Part shown: piece by piece, positions 27,705-36,672 of the stretch
Position numbering within the stretch: the first letter of the stretch is position 1
How the letters are laid out: the number at the start of each line of letters is the position of its first letter
Program-made: the position numbers and the translations under genes
The notes under the pieces: generated by a model
Told to the model about the DNA's origin: nothing
Databases searched by the model: none
What the model saw: the letters and a program-made list of their open reading frames with translations, nothing else
Source of the DNA: Pelagibius marinus
Lineage (GTDB): Bacteria; Pseudomonadota; Alphaproteobacteria; Kiloniellales; Kiloniellaceae
DNA length: 64,000 nt
Direction: 5' to 3'
NCBI RefSeq assembly: GCF_014925385.1
Contig: NZ_JACSDK010000010.1
Coordinates: forward strand, 1-64,000

Positions 27705-28923
27705 CATCAGCCGCCGCACCAGCCGCATCGCCGGTGGCGAGGCCGCCCCGCTGGAACGCCGCCGCCATCACCACCCGGACTTCGACAAGATGCAGCTGCA
27801 GGGCTGGCGTTCTGCGCTGAAGGAAGCGGATCTGCCGGAGGACGGCTGGCGCAAGGAGCGCCAGTGGGCCTTGCGCGTCGGCCTGGCCGCCGCCGACAGT
27901 ATCGAGGACCGCGGGATCTCCACTTTCGCCCGGGGCGAGCTGCCGCACTACGCCGGCATCAACACCTTCCTGAAGGCGCCCTATACCGAAGACGTGGCGG
28001 AGGTCGGGAACTACGACGCGGCGGTCATGGGCGTGCCCTTCGACGGCGGCACCACCTATCGTCCGGGCACGCGCTTCGGACCGCAGGGTATCCGCCGCAT
28101 CTCGGCGCTCTACACGCCTTACAACTACGATATGGGCGTCGACCTGCGCGAGCAGATGACGCTCTGCGATGTGGGTGACGTCTTCACCATCCCGGCCAAC
28201 ATCGAGAAGACCTTCGACCAGATCTCGCGGGCCGTGGGGCATGTCTTCTCCTCCGGTGCCCTGCCGATGATCATGGGCGGCGACCACTCCATCGGATTTG
28301 CGACCGTGCGCGGCATCGCTCAGTGCACCTCCAAGAAGATCGGCATCATTCACTTCGACCGCCATGCCGACATCCAGGAAAAGGACCTGGACGAGCGCAT
28401 GCACACCACGCCGTGGTTCCACGCCACCAACCTGGACAACGTGCCGGCCAAGAACCTGGTGCAGATCGGCATCGGCGGCTGGCAGGTCCCCCGCGAGGCG
28501 GTGGTCGAGGCGAGGAAGCGCGACACCACTATCATTTCCATGTCTGACGTAGAGCGCCTGGGCATCGACAAGGTGGCCGAGATCGCGCTGGAGACCGCCT
28601 GGGACGGCGTCGACGCGGTCTACCTCAGCTTCGACATCGATTCCGTCGACTGCGGCTTCGTGCCCGGCACCGGCTGGCCGGAGCCCGGCGGCTTCCTGCC
28701 GCGCGAGGCACTGAGCCTGGTCAGCAAGGTGGCCGCCGAGGGTATCTGCGGCATGGAGGTGGTGGAAGTCTCGCCACCCTACGACACTTCCGACATCACC
28801 TCGCTCTTCGCCACCCGCGTCATGGTCGACGTGCTGGGCACCCTGGTGGCGCACAACAAGCTGGGCGCACACAAGTCGATCATCGACAAGCCGGTGGACT
28901 TCACCGCGGGAGGCGCGGCATGA
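27691..28923 (+). CDS. gdmH: Guanidine hydrolase (agmatinase/arginase superfamily)
   Basis: This ureohydrolase-fold enzyme of 410 aa is best read as the nickel-dependent guanidine hydrolase, which splits guanidine to urea and ammonia. Metal ligands are visible in GGDHSIGF, HFDRHADIQ and SFDIDSVDCGFVPGTG. The first Asp-His pair has Arg where agmatinases have Ala. An N-terminal extension of about 110 residues and the HTTPWFHATN segment after the metal loop distinguish it from agmatinase (inference). The guanidine-I riboswitch, the importer next door and downstream urease genes support the role. The order importer-then-hydrolase parallels the Synechocystis sll1082-sll1077 region, recalled from memory. 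Confidence 0.82.
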   Translation: MLSRDISRRTSRIAGGEAAPLERRRHHHPDFDKMQLQGWRSALKEADLPEDGWRKERQWALRVGLAAADSIEDRGISTFARGELPHYAGINTFLKAPYTEDVAEVGNYDAAVMGVPFDGGTTYRPGTRFGPQGIRRISALYTPYNYDMGVDLREQMTLCDVGDVFTIPANIEKTFDQISRAVGHVFSSGALPMIMGGDHSIGFATVRGIAQCTSKKIGIIHFDRHADIQEKDLDERMHTTPWFHATNLDNVPAKNLVQIGIGGWQVPREAVVEARKRDTTIISMSDVERLGIDKVAEIALETAWDGVDAVYLSFDIDSVDCGFVPGTGWPEPGGFLPREALSLVSKVAAEGICGMEVVEVSPPYDTSDITSLFATRVMVDVLGTLVAHNKLGAHKSIIDKPVDFTAGGAA

Positions 28924-29390
28924 GCGCCCGCCACTCCCATGATCACGGGCATGGCCATGCGCAGGGGCACAACCATCCGCCCGAGCACCAGCACCTGCAC
29001 TCGCACCCCCACGCCGACCCCCACGCGGCGGCGCCGGGGCAGACGCGCGACGACGACAGCCTGCTGGCCGACGCGCTGATGGAAGGTTTCGAGGCCGCCG
29101 AGGATAAGCCGAGTTTCCTGCGCATGGCGCGCATCCCCTCGCATCTGCATGGGTCCGAGGGGGAGGTGCTGCGCCTGGTCGATGTGGAGCTGCGCTACGC
29201 CTACCAGGTCGGCACCGCCTCGCCGGCCTTCAACGCTGAGGAGCTCGTCTACCTGCCGTTCCCGGCCAACATGGTCCGAGAGCGTGCCGACATGATCTTT
29301 GTCTACGTCTCGCTGCGCAGCCGGCGCGACGTAGGCCTCAAGGAAATGGTCGAGATTTTGAGGGAAAGGGAAGCAGGGGGAGAACACTAG
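28920..29390 (+). CDS. Histidine-rich protein in the guanidine operon, function unknown
   Basis: This 156-aa protein starts with a metal-binding tail that has 13 histidines in the first 35 residues, with HDHGHGHAQGHNH-type spacing. A folded domain of about 100 residues follows (ARIPSHLHGSEGEVLRLVDVELRY...). I do not recognise it. It has no CxxC pair or P-loop, so it is not HypA or HypB. It overlaps the hydrolase gene by ATGA. A role in storing or delivering nickel to the hydrolase is inferred from the His tail and location. Confidence 0.75.
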   Translation: MSARHSHDHGHGHAQGHNHPPEHQHLHSHPHADPHAAAPGQTRDDDSLLADALMEGFEAAEDKPSFLRMARIPSHLHGSEGEVLRLVDVELRYAYQVGTASPAFNAEELVYLPFPANMVRERADMIFVYVSLRSRRDVGLKEMVEILREREAGGEH

Positions 29391-29420
29391 GGATCGCCGG
29401 GGAAGCCTTGAGGCTGAAGC

Positions 29421-29447
29421 CCCCGGGTGCGCGCAGGCACCCAGGGG
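29421..29447 (+). terminator. GC-rich hairpin after the guanidine operon
   Basis: CCCCGGGTGC and GCACCC-A-GGGG form a 10-bp stem with one bulge and a 6-base loop. There is no T tract, so it may stabilise the 3' end of the mRNA or assist Rho-dependent termination. Confidence 0.45.
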
Positions 29448-29462
29448 CCCGAGGCGTCAGGT

Positions 29463-29485
29463 GTGCAACATCAGCCTCTAGCGGA
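29463..29485 (+). repeat. 23-bp repeat, copy A
   Basis: GTGCAACATCAGCCTCTAGC plus GGA matches copy B at 29742-29764 in 21 of 23 bases. Copy B ends 9 bp before the urtA start codon. Confidence 0.6.
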
Positions 29486-29741
29486 CTGACCAGCAGCCCG
29501 CTCCTCGGCAATACGCGGCGTCGGCAAGTGCGTCAACGCGCTTGATGCCGCAGTCGGTCCAGGCGACTGGGCTTTATTTAGAGCCGCTTGGCTTGATCGA
29601 GAACGCGCAAGTAATACTAAGCTTGCGCGGGGCTTGCCTATTTCCAGAAAGCAAGTGAGAACAAGAACAATTTATGACTCTGTGGCATTTTTATTTGAAT
29701 AAGACTTGACAGTTTGCGGTCAATTTCTTCACACTTTTGCG

Positions 29742-29764
29742 GTGCAACATCAACGTCTAGCGGA
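29742..29764 (+). repeat. 23-bp repeat, copy B, in the urtA leader
   Basis: The match to copy A at 29463 has two mismatches. It covers the urtA leader just before its ribosome-binding region. Confidence 0.6.
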
Positions 29765-29773
29765 GATTAGACA

Positions 29774-31057
29774 ATGAAATCCGTTCTCAGGGGGGCGATG
29801 AGCGCCGCGGCTTTTGCTGCTGCTCTCGCCGGCGTCTCGGCGGCTCAGGCGGCCGAGACCATCAAGGTAGGGGTGCTCCACTCGCTGTCGGGCACCATGG
29901 CGATTTCCGAGACCACGCTGAAGGACACCGTCCTGATGATGGTCGACGATCTCAACAAGAAGGGCGGCCTGCTGGGCAAGCAGGTTGAAGCCGTGGTCGT
30001 GGACCCGGCCTCCGACTGGCCGCTGTTCGCCGAAAAGGCGCGTGAGCTGATCGAGAAGGAAGAGGTCGCGGTGGTCTTCGGCTGCTGGACCTCGGTTTCG
30101 CGCAAGTCCGTGCTGCCGGTCTTCGAGGAGCTGAACGGCCTGCTCTTCTACCCGGTGCAGTACGAGGGCGAGGAAAGCTCGCGCAATGTCTTCTACACCG
30201 GCGCGGCGCCGAATCAGCAGGCGATCCCGGCGGTCGAGTATCTGATGAGCGAAGACGGCGGCGGCGCCGAGCGTTTCGTGCTGCTGGGCACCGACTACGT
30301 CTATCCGCGCACCACCAACAAGATCCTGCGTGCTTTCCTGAACGCCAAGGGTATCTCCGATGACGACATCATGGAGAACTACACGCCCTTCGGTCACTCC
30401 GACTGGCAGACCATCGTGGCCGAGGTGAAGGAATTCGCTTCCCAGGGTAAGAAGACCGCGGTGGTCTCCACCATCAACGGCGATGCCAACGTTCCCTTCT
30501 ACAAGGAACTGGGCAACCAGGGCATCAAGGCCGAGGACATCCCGGTGGTGGCTTTCTCCGTGGGTGAGGAAGAGCTTGCGGGCCTCGACACCGGCCCGCT
30601 GGTCGGCCACCTGGCCGCCTGGAACTACTTCATGAGCGTCGAGGCCGACGTGAATGACGAGTTCATCACGGCCTGGCATGCCTTCATCGGCGACGAGAAG
30701 CGCGTGACCAACGATCCCATGGAGGCCACCTACATCGGCTTCAAGATGTGGACCCAGGCGGTTGAACAGGCCGGCACCACCGAGGTCGACGCGGTGCGCC
30801 AGGCGATGTACGGCCAGACCGTGCCGAACCTGACCGGTGGTACGGCGGTGATGAACACCAACCATCACCTCTCCAAGCCGGTGCTGATCGGTGAGATCCA
30901 GGACGACGGCATGATCGAGACCGTGTGGTCGACCGACAAGGAAGTCGTGGGCGACGCCTGGAGCGACTTCATCCCGGAAAGCGCCAAGCTGACCGCCGAC
31001 TGGACCTTTCCCTGGGTCTGCGGCAACTGCGAAGAACCGAAGTACGTGAAGCAGTAA
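29774..31057 (+). CDS. urtA: Urea ABC transporter substrate-binding protein UrtA
   Basis: This is a periplasmic urea receptor of 427 aa. The signal peptide is cleaved after AAQA (near residue 26). The family segments IKVGVLHSLSGTMAISE, VVFGCWTSVSRKSVLPVFE and LLFYPVQYEGEESS are diagnostic of UrtA. It heads the five-gene urt operon, which is followed directly by urease genes. The protein delivers urea at low concentration to UrtBC. Confidence 0.97.
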   Translation: MKSVLRGAMSAAAFAAALAGVSAAQAAETIKVGVLHSLSGTMAISETTLKDTVLMMVDDLNKKGGLLGKQVEAVVVDPASDWPLFAEKARELIEKEEVAVVFGCWTSVSRKSVLPVFEELNGLLFYPVQYEGEESSRNVFYTGAAPNQQAIPAVEYLMSEDGGGAERFVLLGTDYVYPRTTNKILRAFLNAKGISDDDIMENYTPFGHSDWQTIVAEVKEFASQGKKTAVVSTINGDANVPFYKELGNQGIKAEDIPVVAFSVGEEELAGLDTGPLVGHLAAWNYFMSVEADVNDEFITAWHAFIGDEKRVTNDPMEATYIGFKMWTQAVEQAGTTEVDAVRQAMYGQTVPNLTGGTAVMNTNHHLSKPVLIGEIQDDGMIETVWSTDKEVVGDAWSDFIPESAKLTADWTFPWVCGNCEEPKYVKQ

Positions 31058-31135
31058 CCCCGGTGGCGGGGGCGGGCTCTGGCGGCCCGCCCCCGATGCC
31101 TCTTTGACCAAGCCCGTTACCGAATAGAGAATCCG

Positions 31136-32779
31136 ATGTTTCCCACCCGCATGGTCCGTGCACTGCGTTGCCTGGTTCTCGCCCTGGGCCTCCTGCTGCC
31201 GACGGCGGCCCTGGCCGATCTGGAGGGCGACCTCGACGGCCTGCGGGAGAAATCCTACAACGCCAAGGGTGAAGCGGTGGAGCGCATTGTCGCCGGGGGC
31301 GACGAGCGCGCCGTGCCGATCCTGGAGGCTTTCCTGGAGGGTAACCTCTTTATCGCCGACCAAGACGACCGCATCGTGATCGGCGAGGATTCCGATGGTG
31401 GCTACCGAATTATCGACGCGCTGACCGGCGAGGCCTTGGGGGAAGTCGGCAAGCGCGACGTCTCCAAGATCAAGATCAACAACAAGCTGCGCCAACTGGT
31501 GAAGGGCAGCCTGGGCGCCCTGACGCTGGGCAGCAAGGATCCGGCAGCGCGTATCCGCGCGGCCGACGCCGTCTTCCGCAGCACCCAGGTCGAAATGATA
31601 CCGGCTCTGGAAGCGGCCATCGCCAAGGAAACGGACGCCACGGTGAAGGCGCGCCTGCGTCGCGCCCTGGCCGCCACCCAGTTGGCCGAATCCGAGGATA
31701 CGGAGACCCGCGTCGCCGCCCTGCAGGTGCTGGGCGAATTCACCGACCCGGAAGTGCGCACCCTGGCCGCCGGTGTCCTGGTGACCGACGGCGACGGCAA
31801 CCCCACGGAGGCCGATGCCGCCGTGCGCGCCGCCGCCGAGGCGGCGCTGAAGTCGATCGAAGAAGGGTTGGCGGTCGCCAGCCTCATCGCCAACATCTTC
31901 CAGGGAATCAGCCTGGGCTCGGTGCTGCTGCTGGCCGCCATCGGGCTCGCCATCACCTTCGGCGTCATGGGGGTCATCAACATGGCCCACGGCGAGATGG
32001 TGATGCTGGGCGCCTACACCACCTTCGTGGTCCAGGAGTTGTTCCGTGCTTCCTTCCCCGGGGCTTTCGACTATTCGCTGCTGGTGGCGGTGCCCATCGC
32101 CTTCGTGGTGACCGGCGTCATCGGCATCGGGATCGAGCGCGGTATCATCCGCTGGCTCTACGGTCGCCCGCTGGAAACCCTGCTGGCGACCTGGGGACTC
32201 AGCCTCATTCTGCAGCAGGCGGTGCGTACGATCTTCGGTCCGACCAACCGCGAGGTCGGCAACCCGAGTTGGATGAGTGGCGCCTGGGAGGTCACCGGCG
32301 GCCTGGTCCTCACCTACAACCGCATCTGGATCATTCTCTTCGCGCTGCTGGTCTTCGCCGCGCTGATGGCGCTGATCCGGCGCTCGAGCTACGGCCTGCA
32401 GATGCGCGCGGTGACTCAGAACCGCCCCATGGCGTCGTCGATGGGCATCCGCACCGGCTGGGTCGACGCCATGACCTTCGGCCTGGGCTCGGGCATCGCC
32501 GGCATGGCCGGGGTGGCGCTCAGCCAGATCGACAACGTCAGTCCCAACCTGGGCCAGGGCTACATCATCGACAGCTTCATGGTGGTGGTCTTCGGCGGGG
32601 TGGGGAACCTCTGGGGCACGCTGGTCGGCGCCTTCTCGCTGGGACTGGTGAACAAGTTCCTGGAACCCTATGCCGGGGCGGTGCTGGCCAAGATCTTCAT
32701 CCTGGTCGCCATCATCCTTTTCATCCAGAAGCGCCCGCGCGGCCTCTTCGCCCTGCGCGGCCGGGCCCTGGAGTCCTGA
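31136..32779 (+). CDS. urtB: Urea ABC transporter permease UrtB
   Basis: This is the LivH-type membrane subunit, 547 aa. A signal peptide and a periplasmic extension of about 240 residues, with HEAT-like alpha repeats, precede the permease core. That architecture is usual for proteobacterial UrtB. The core begins at NIFQGISLGSVLLLAAIGLA and includes INMAHGEMVMLGAYT and GGVGNLWGTLVG. Confidence 0.96.
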   Translation: MFPTRMVRALRCLVLALGLLLPTAALADLEGDLDGLREKSYNAKGEAVERIVAGGDERAVPILEAFLEGNLFIADQDDRIVIGEDSDGGYRIIDALTGEALGEVGKRDVSKIKINNKLRQLVKGSLGALTLGSKDPAARIRAADAVFRSTQVEMIPALEAAIAKETDATVKARLRRALAATQLAESEDTETRVAALQVLGEFTDPEVRTLAAGVLVTDGDGNPTEADAAVRAAAEAALKSIEEGLAVASLIANIFQGISLGSVLLLAAIGLAITFGVMGVINMAHGEMVMLGAYTTFVVQELFRASFPGAFDYSLLVAVPIAFVVTGVIGIGIERGIIRWLYGRPLETLLATWGLSLILQQAVRTIFGPTNREVGNPSWMSGAWEVTGGLVLTYNRIWIILFALLVFAALMALIRRSSYGLQMRAVTQNRPMASSMGIRTGWVDAMTFGLGSGIAGMAGVALSQIDNVSPNLGQGYIIDSFMVVVFGGVGNLWGTLVGAFSLGLVNKFLEPYAGAVLAKIFILVAIILFIQKRPRGLFALRGRALES

Positions 32780-32782
32780 CGT

Positions 32783-33934
32783 ATGATCTTGTCGAATGAC
32801 CGCAACCACCTGCTCTCGCCGCTGGGCGCCAAGATCACCCTGGCGGTGCTGCTGCTGGTCGCGGTGCTGGTGCCCCTGCTGAACCTCTCGGTGCCGCCGG
32901 GTTCGGCCTTCCACGTGCCGACCTACGTGGTCAGCTTGCTCGGCAAGTACCTCTGCTTTGCCATGCTGGCGCTCAGTGTCGACCTCATCTGGGGCTTCTG
33001 CGGCATTCTCTCGCTCGGCCACGGCGCCTTCTTCGCGCTGGGCGGCTACGCCATGGGCATGTACCTCATGCGCCAGATCGGCGACCGCGGCGTCTACGGC
33101 AACCCGATTCTGCCGGACTTCATGGTCTTCCTGAACTGGAAGGAACTGCCCTGGTACTGGTACGGCTTCGACGCCTTTCCCTTCGCCCTGCTGATGGTGC
33201 TGCTGGTGCCGGGTCTCCTGGCGCTGGTCTTCGGCTGGTTCGCCTTCCGCTCGCGGGTGACGGGCGTCTACCTCTCGATCATCACTCAGGCCATGACCTT
33301 CGCGTTGCTGCTGGCCTTCTTCCGCAACGACATGGGCTTCGGCGGCAACAACGGCCTGACCGACTTCAAGGACCTGCTGGGCTTCGACCTGCAGGACGAC
33401 GGCACGCGCGCCGCGCTCTTCGTCGCCACGGCGGTGATGCTGGTCCTCGCCTACCTGCTGTGCCGCTGGATCATCGGCTCCAAGGTCGGGCGCGTGCTGA
33501 TCGCCATCCGTGACGCCGAGAGCCGCACCCGCTTCCTCGGCTACCGGGTCGAGTACTACAAGCTCTTCGTCTTCACGGTCTCGGCCATGCTGGCGGGCAT
33601 CGCCGGGGCGCTCTATGTCCCGCAGGTCGGCATCATCAACCCCAGCGAGTTCTCCCCGGCCAACTCCATCGAAATCGTCATCTGGGTGGCGGTCGGCGGG
33701 CGCGGCTACCTGCACGGCGCCATCCTGGGCGCCATCCTGGTGAACTACGCCAAGACCTATCTGACCGGTGCGGCGCCGGACATCTGGCTGTTCTTCCTGG
33801 GCGGCCTCTTCATCGCCGTCACGGTGCTGCTGCCCAAGGGTATCGTCGGCTCGCTGGATCAGCTGCGCGGGCGGCTCCCGGGGGGCTTCAAGCCGAAAGC
33901 TCAAGCGAAGGTGCAGGAGATGCCCGGTGAGTGA
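32783..33934 (+). CDS. urtC: Urea ABC transporter permease UrtC
   Basis: This is the LivM-type membrane subunit, 383 aa. It has the UrtC hallmark ILSLGHGAFFALGGYAMGMYLM near residue 75 and the EAA-like loop in the C-terminal half. It starts 3 bp after urtB and its last codons overlap the preferred GTG start of urtD. Confidence 0.96.
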   Translation: MILSNDRNHLLSPLGAKITLAVLLLVAVLVPLLNLSVPPGSAFHVPTYVVSLLGKYLCFAMLALSVDLIWGFCGILSLGHGAFFALGGYAMGMYLMRQIGDRGVYGNPILPDFMVFLNWKELPWYWYGFDAFPFALLMVLLVPGLLALVFGWFAFRSRVTGVYLSIITQAMTFALLLAFFRNDMGFGGNNGLTDFKDLLGFDLQDDGTRAALFVATAVMLVLAYLLCRWIIGSKVGRVLIAIRDAESRTRFLGYRVEYYKLFVFTVSAMLAGIAGALYVPQVGIINPSEFSPANSIEIVIWVAVGGRGYLHGAILGAILVNYAKTYLTGAAPDIWLFFLGGLFIAVTVLLPKGIVGSLDQLRGRLPGGFKPKAQAKVQEMPGE

Positions 33935-34745
33935 AGCCCCGGTGCGAGAAGTTATGATCCAGTCCGAGGCCGAACCGCTGGAGCCGGCGGCCGCGCCCCA
34001 TCCCGCGGCAGACACCATCCTCTACATGGACGGCGTCACCGTCAGCTTCGACGGCTTCAAGGCGCTGAACAACCTCAGCCTCTATGTGAAGGAGGGGGAG
34101 CTGCGGGCCATCATCGGGCCCAACGGCGCGGGCAAGACCACCATGATGGACGTCATCACCGGCAAGACGCGCCCCGACAGCGGCGAGGTCTTCTTCGACG
34201 GCGGCATCGACCTGACCAAGCTGGACGAGGCGGCCATCGCCAACCTGGGCATCGGGCGCAAGTTCCAGAAGCCGACGGTCTTCGAGAGCCAGAGCGTCTT
34301 CAACAACCTGGAGCTGGCGCAGAAGGGCAGGCGGGACGTCTTCACCGGCCTCTTCGCCCGGCTGAGCGGCGAGCAGCGCGACCACATCGGCCGGGTGCTG
34401 GAGCGCATCGCGCTGACGGATCACGTCGGCCGGCTGGCCGGAAACCTGTCCCACGGCCAGAAGCAGTGGCTGGAGATCGGCATGCTGCTGATGCAGGACC
34501 CGGAACTGCTGCTGGTCGACGAGCCGGCCGCCGGCATGACCGACGCCGAGACCGCCAAGACGGCGGAGATGCTGCAGGAGATCGCCCGCGACCACTCCGT
34601 CGTGGTCGTCGAGCACGACATGGAATTCATCAAGGCGCTGAACTGCCACGTCACGGTGCTGCACGAGGGCTCGGTCCTGGCCGAAGGCTCGTTGGAGAGC
34701 GTGCAGAACAACCAGCACGTCATCGAAGTTTATCTCGGGCGCTAG
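33927..34745 (+). CDS. urtD: Urea ABC transporter ATPase UrtD
   Basis: This is a LivG-type ATPase of 272 aa. Walker A is GPNGAGKTT, the signature variant LSHGQKQW and Walker B LLLVDEPAAGMT. A GTG at 33927 with AGGAG seven bases upstream is preferred; ATG at 33954 is an alternative. The core is preceded by a short acidic, Pro/Ala-rich leader. Confidence 0.94.
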   Translation: MSEAPVREVMIQSEAEPLEPAAAPHPAADTILYMDGVTVSFDGFKALNNLSLYVKEGELRAIIGPNGAGKTTMMDVITGKTRPDSGEVFFDGGIDLTKLDEAAIANLGIGRKFQKPTVFESQSVFNNLELAQKGRRDVFTGLFARLSGEQRDHIGRVLERIALTDHVGRLAGNLSHGQKQWLEIGMLLMQDPELLLVDEPAAGMTDAETAKTAEMLQEIARDHSVVVVEHDMEFIKALNCHVTVLHEGSVLAEGSLESVQNNQHVIEVYLGR

Positions 34746-34763
34746 GTAGGGGGCGCTGAACCT

Positions 34764-35459
34764 ATGCTGCAGGTGCAGAACATCGATCTTTTCTACGGCG
34801 CCAGCCAGGCCCTGCGCGGCGTCTCGCTGAACGCGGCCAAGGGCGAGGTGACCTGCGTCATGGGCCGCAACGGCGTCGGCAAGACCAGCCTGCTGCGCGC
34901 GATCTGCGGCCAGCAGCCGGTGAAGAGCGGCGCGATCGTCTGGGAGGAGGAGACGCTGGGCAGCCTGGCGCCCCATCAGCGCGCGCGCCGGGGCATAGCT
35001 TTCGTGCCCCAGGGCCGCGAGATCTTTCCGCTGCTGACGGTGGAGGAGAACCTGCGCACCGGCTATGCCGCCATCCCGCGCGACCGGCGCCATGTGGAGG
35101 CGGAGATCTACGAGCTCTTCCCGGTGCTGAAGGACATGCTGAAGCGCCGCGGCGGCGACCTCTCCGGCGGCCAGCAGCAGCAGCTCGCCATCGCCCGGGC
35201 GCTGGTCATGCGCCCGCGCCTGCTGGTGCTGGACGAGCCCACCGAAGGCATCCAGCCCTCGATCATCAAGGACATCGAGCGGGTGATCCGGCTGCTCGCC
35301 CGGCGCGGCGACATGGCCATCCTGCTGGTGGAGCAGTATTTCGAGTTCGCCCGCGACCTGGCGGACAGCTATGCTGTGATGGACCGCGGCGAGATCGTGC
35401 TCGCGGGCCGCGGCGAGGAAATGGTTGAAGCGGATGTCCGTCGCTACATCGCTGTCTGA
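34764..35459 (+). CDS. urtE: Urea ABC transporter ATPase UrtE
   Basis: This is a LivF-type ATPase of 231 aa. Walker A is GRNGVGKTS, the signature LSGGQQQQ and Walker B LLVLDEPTEGIQPS, where TEGIQPS is typical of UrtE. Its 3' end overlaps the start of ureD, tying uptake to urease synthesis. Confidence 0.96.
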   Translation: MLQVQNIDLFYGASQALRGVSLNAAKGEVTCVMGRNGVGKTSLLRAICGQQPVKSGAIVWEEETLGSLAPHQRARRGIAFVPQGREIFPLLTVEENLRTGYAAIPRDRRHVEAEIYELFPVLKDMLKRRGGDLSGGQQQQLAIARALVMRPRLLVLDEPTEGIQPSIIKDIERVIRLLARRGDMAILLVEQYFEFARDLADSYAVMDRGEIVLAGRGEEMVEADVRRYIAV

Positions 35460-36324
35460 AGCGCCGCTGCCTGCCTCCGGGGCGGAAGTGATCGCCCTGC
35501 GCCGCACCGCCGTCGCGGGGGAGGCGGCCCTGGGCGTGCGCGCGGACAACGGTATCACCCGGCTGGTCGAGTTGCACCAGCGCGACCCCTTGAGCCTGCG
35601 ACTGCCGCAGCCGGGGCGCGGCGACATCTTCGAGGCGAGCCTTATCACGACGTCCGGCGGCGTGGTCGGCGGCGACAGCCTGCGGATCGAGATCACCGCC
35701 GGCGCGGGCAGCGCCCTGCGCGTCTACCCCCAGGCGGCGGAGAAGATCTACCGCTCGTTGGGCGCGGACAGCCGTATCACCGTGGGGCTGAGCGCGTCGG
35801 CGGGGGCCTGGCTGGAATGGCTGCCCCAGGAAACCATCCTCTTCGACGGCGCCCGCCTGCGCCGTGACACCAACATCGAACTCGCCCCCGGCGCCCGCGT
35901 GCTGGCCGGTGAGTTCCTGGTCTTCGGGCGCCGCGCCTCGGGCGAACGTTTGAGCCGCGGACTCATTCACGACGGCTGGCGCCTCCGCCGCGGCGGCAAG
36001 CTGGTCTGGGCCGATGCGCTGCATGCGGATGGCGACCTGGCCGCGCCGCTGGCCTCGCCCGCCTGCCTGGGCGGCGTCACCGCCTTCGCCAGCCTCATCT
36101 ATGCCGCCGAGGACGCGGCGGCGCAGCTGGAGGCGCTGCGCGAGCTGCTGCCGGAAGAGCCGGCGGGGGCGCAGCACGCCCTGACGGCGGTCAACGGCCT
36201 CGTTGTCGGGCGCTTCCTGGGCGAGGCCCTGGCGGTGCGGCGCAGCTACGGCGCCTTCTGGGCGGCGGCGCGGGCGCGGCTGGCGGGGCTGCCGGCGGCG
36301 CTGCCGCGGCTCTGGCATGTGTAG
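35434..36324 (+). CDS. ureD: Urease accessory protein UreD
   Basis: This is an assembly factor that forms the UreDFG chaperone complex for nickel insertion into urease, 296 aa. The family segments are LITTSGGVVGGD, PQAAEKIYRS and EWLPQETILFDGA. The ATG at 35434 was chosen, overlapping urtE by 26 bp. It begins the ureDABCEFG order typical of alphaproteobacteria. Confidence 0.95.
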   Translation: MSVATSLSEAPLPASGAEVIALRRTAVAGEAALGVRADNGITRLVELHQRDPLSLRLPQPGRGDIFEASLITTSGGVVGGDSLRIEITAGAGSALRVYPQAAEKIYRSLGADSRITVGLSASAGAWLEWLPQETILFDGARLRRDTNIELAPGARVLAGEFLVFGRRASGERLSRGLIHDGWRLRRGGKLVWADALHADGDLAAPLASPACLGGVTAFASLIYAAEDAAAQLEALRELLPEEPAGAQHALTAVNGLVVGRFLGEALAVRRSYGAFWAAARARLAGLPAALPRLWHV

Positions 36325-36358
36325 AGTGAAAAGACGAGTGTGTAAGGGAGGTTAAGGC

Positions 36359-36661
36359 GTGAACCTGACACCGCGCGAGAAGGACAAGCTGCTGGTGGCC
36401 ATGGCCGCGATGGTGGCGCGCAACCGCCTGGAACGGGGCTGCAAATTGAACTATCCGGAGGCCATTGCCCTCATCTCCGACTACGTGGTCGAGGGCGCGC
36501 GCGACGGCCGCTCGGTGGCCGACCTCATGCGCGACGGCGGCACGGTGCTGGCGCGCGACCAGGTCATGGAGGGCGTCGCCGAGATGATCCACGAGATCCA
36601 GGTCGAGGCGACCTTCCCCGACGGCACCAAGCTGGTGACCGTGCACCAGCCCATTCGCTAG
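36359..36661 (+). CDS. ureA: Urease gamma subunit UreA
   Basis: This is the 100-aa gamma subunit of the urease heterotrimer. It shows [20 protein letters not shown] at the N-terminus and [14 protein letters not shown]. Translation starts at GTG, preceded by AAGGGAGG. It is followed 11 bp later by ureB. Confidence 0.97.
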   Translation: MNLTPREKDKLLVAMAAMVARNRLERGCKLNYPEAIALISDYVVEGARDGRSVADLMRDGGTVLARDQVMEGVAEMIHEIQVEATFPDGTKLVTVHQPIR

Positions 36662-36672
36662 GAGGCGAGACA

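Larger units (their letters stand above)
29391..29773. other. Intergenic region between guanidine and urea operons
   Basis: No gene is seen. A strong GC hairpin lies near the left end and a 23-bp imperfect repeat brackets most of the region. GC content falls sharply from about 29570. TTGACA at 29706 is a possible -35 for urtA but lacks a good -10. No second riboswitch or clear sigma-54 site was found. Confidence 0.5.

Noticed and set aside
27691-28923. Simple agmatinase or guanidinobutyrase annotation
   Set aside because: Possible by fold, but the guanidine-I riboswitch, importer type, extended N-terminus and urease linkage favour guanidine hydrolase; no polyamine genes are nearby.
29620-29640. 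Possible sigma-54 site before urtA (TTGCGCGGGGCTTGCC)
   Set aside because: It lacks the invariant GG of the -24 element.
29391-29773. A second guanidine or other riboswitch before urtA
   Set aside because: None of the ykkC landmarks or other aptamer motifs could be recognised in this interval.
29750-34018. Very long open frame (about 1,400 codons) on the minus strand over urtA-urtC
   Set aside because: It is antisense to confidently assigned urt genes and has a His/Asp/Gln/Arg-rich composition typical of the mirror frame of GC-rich genes.
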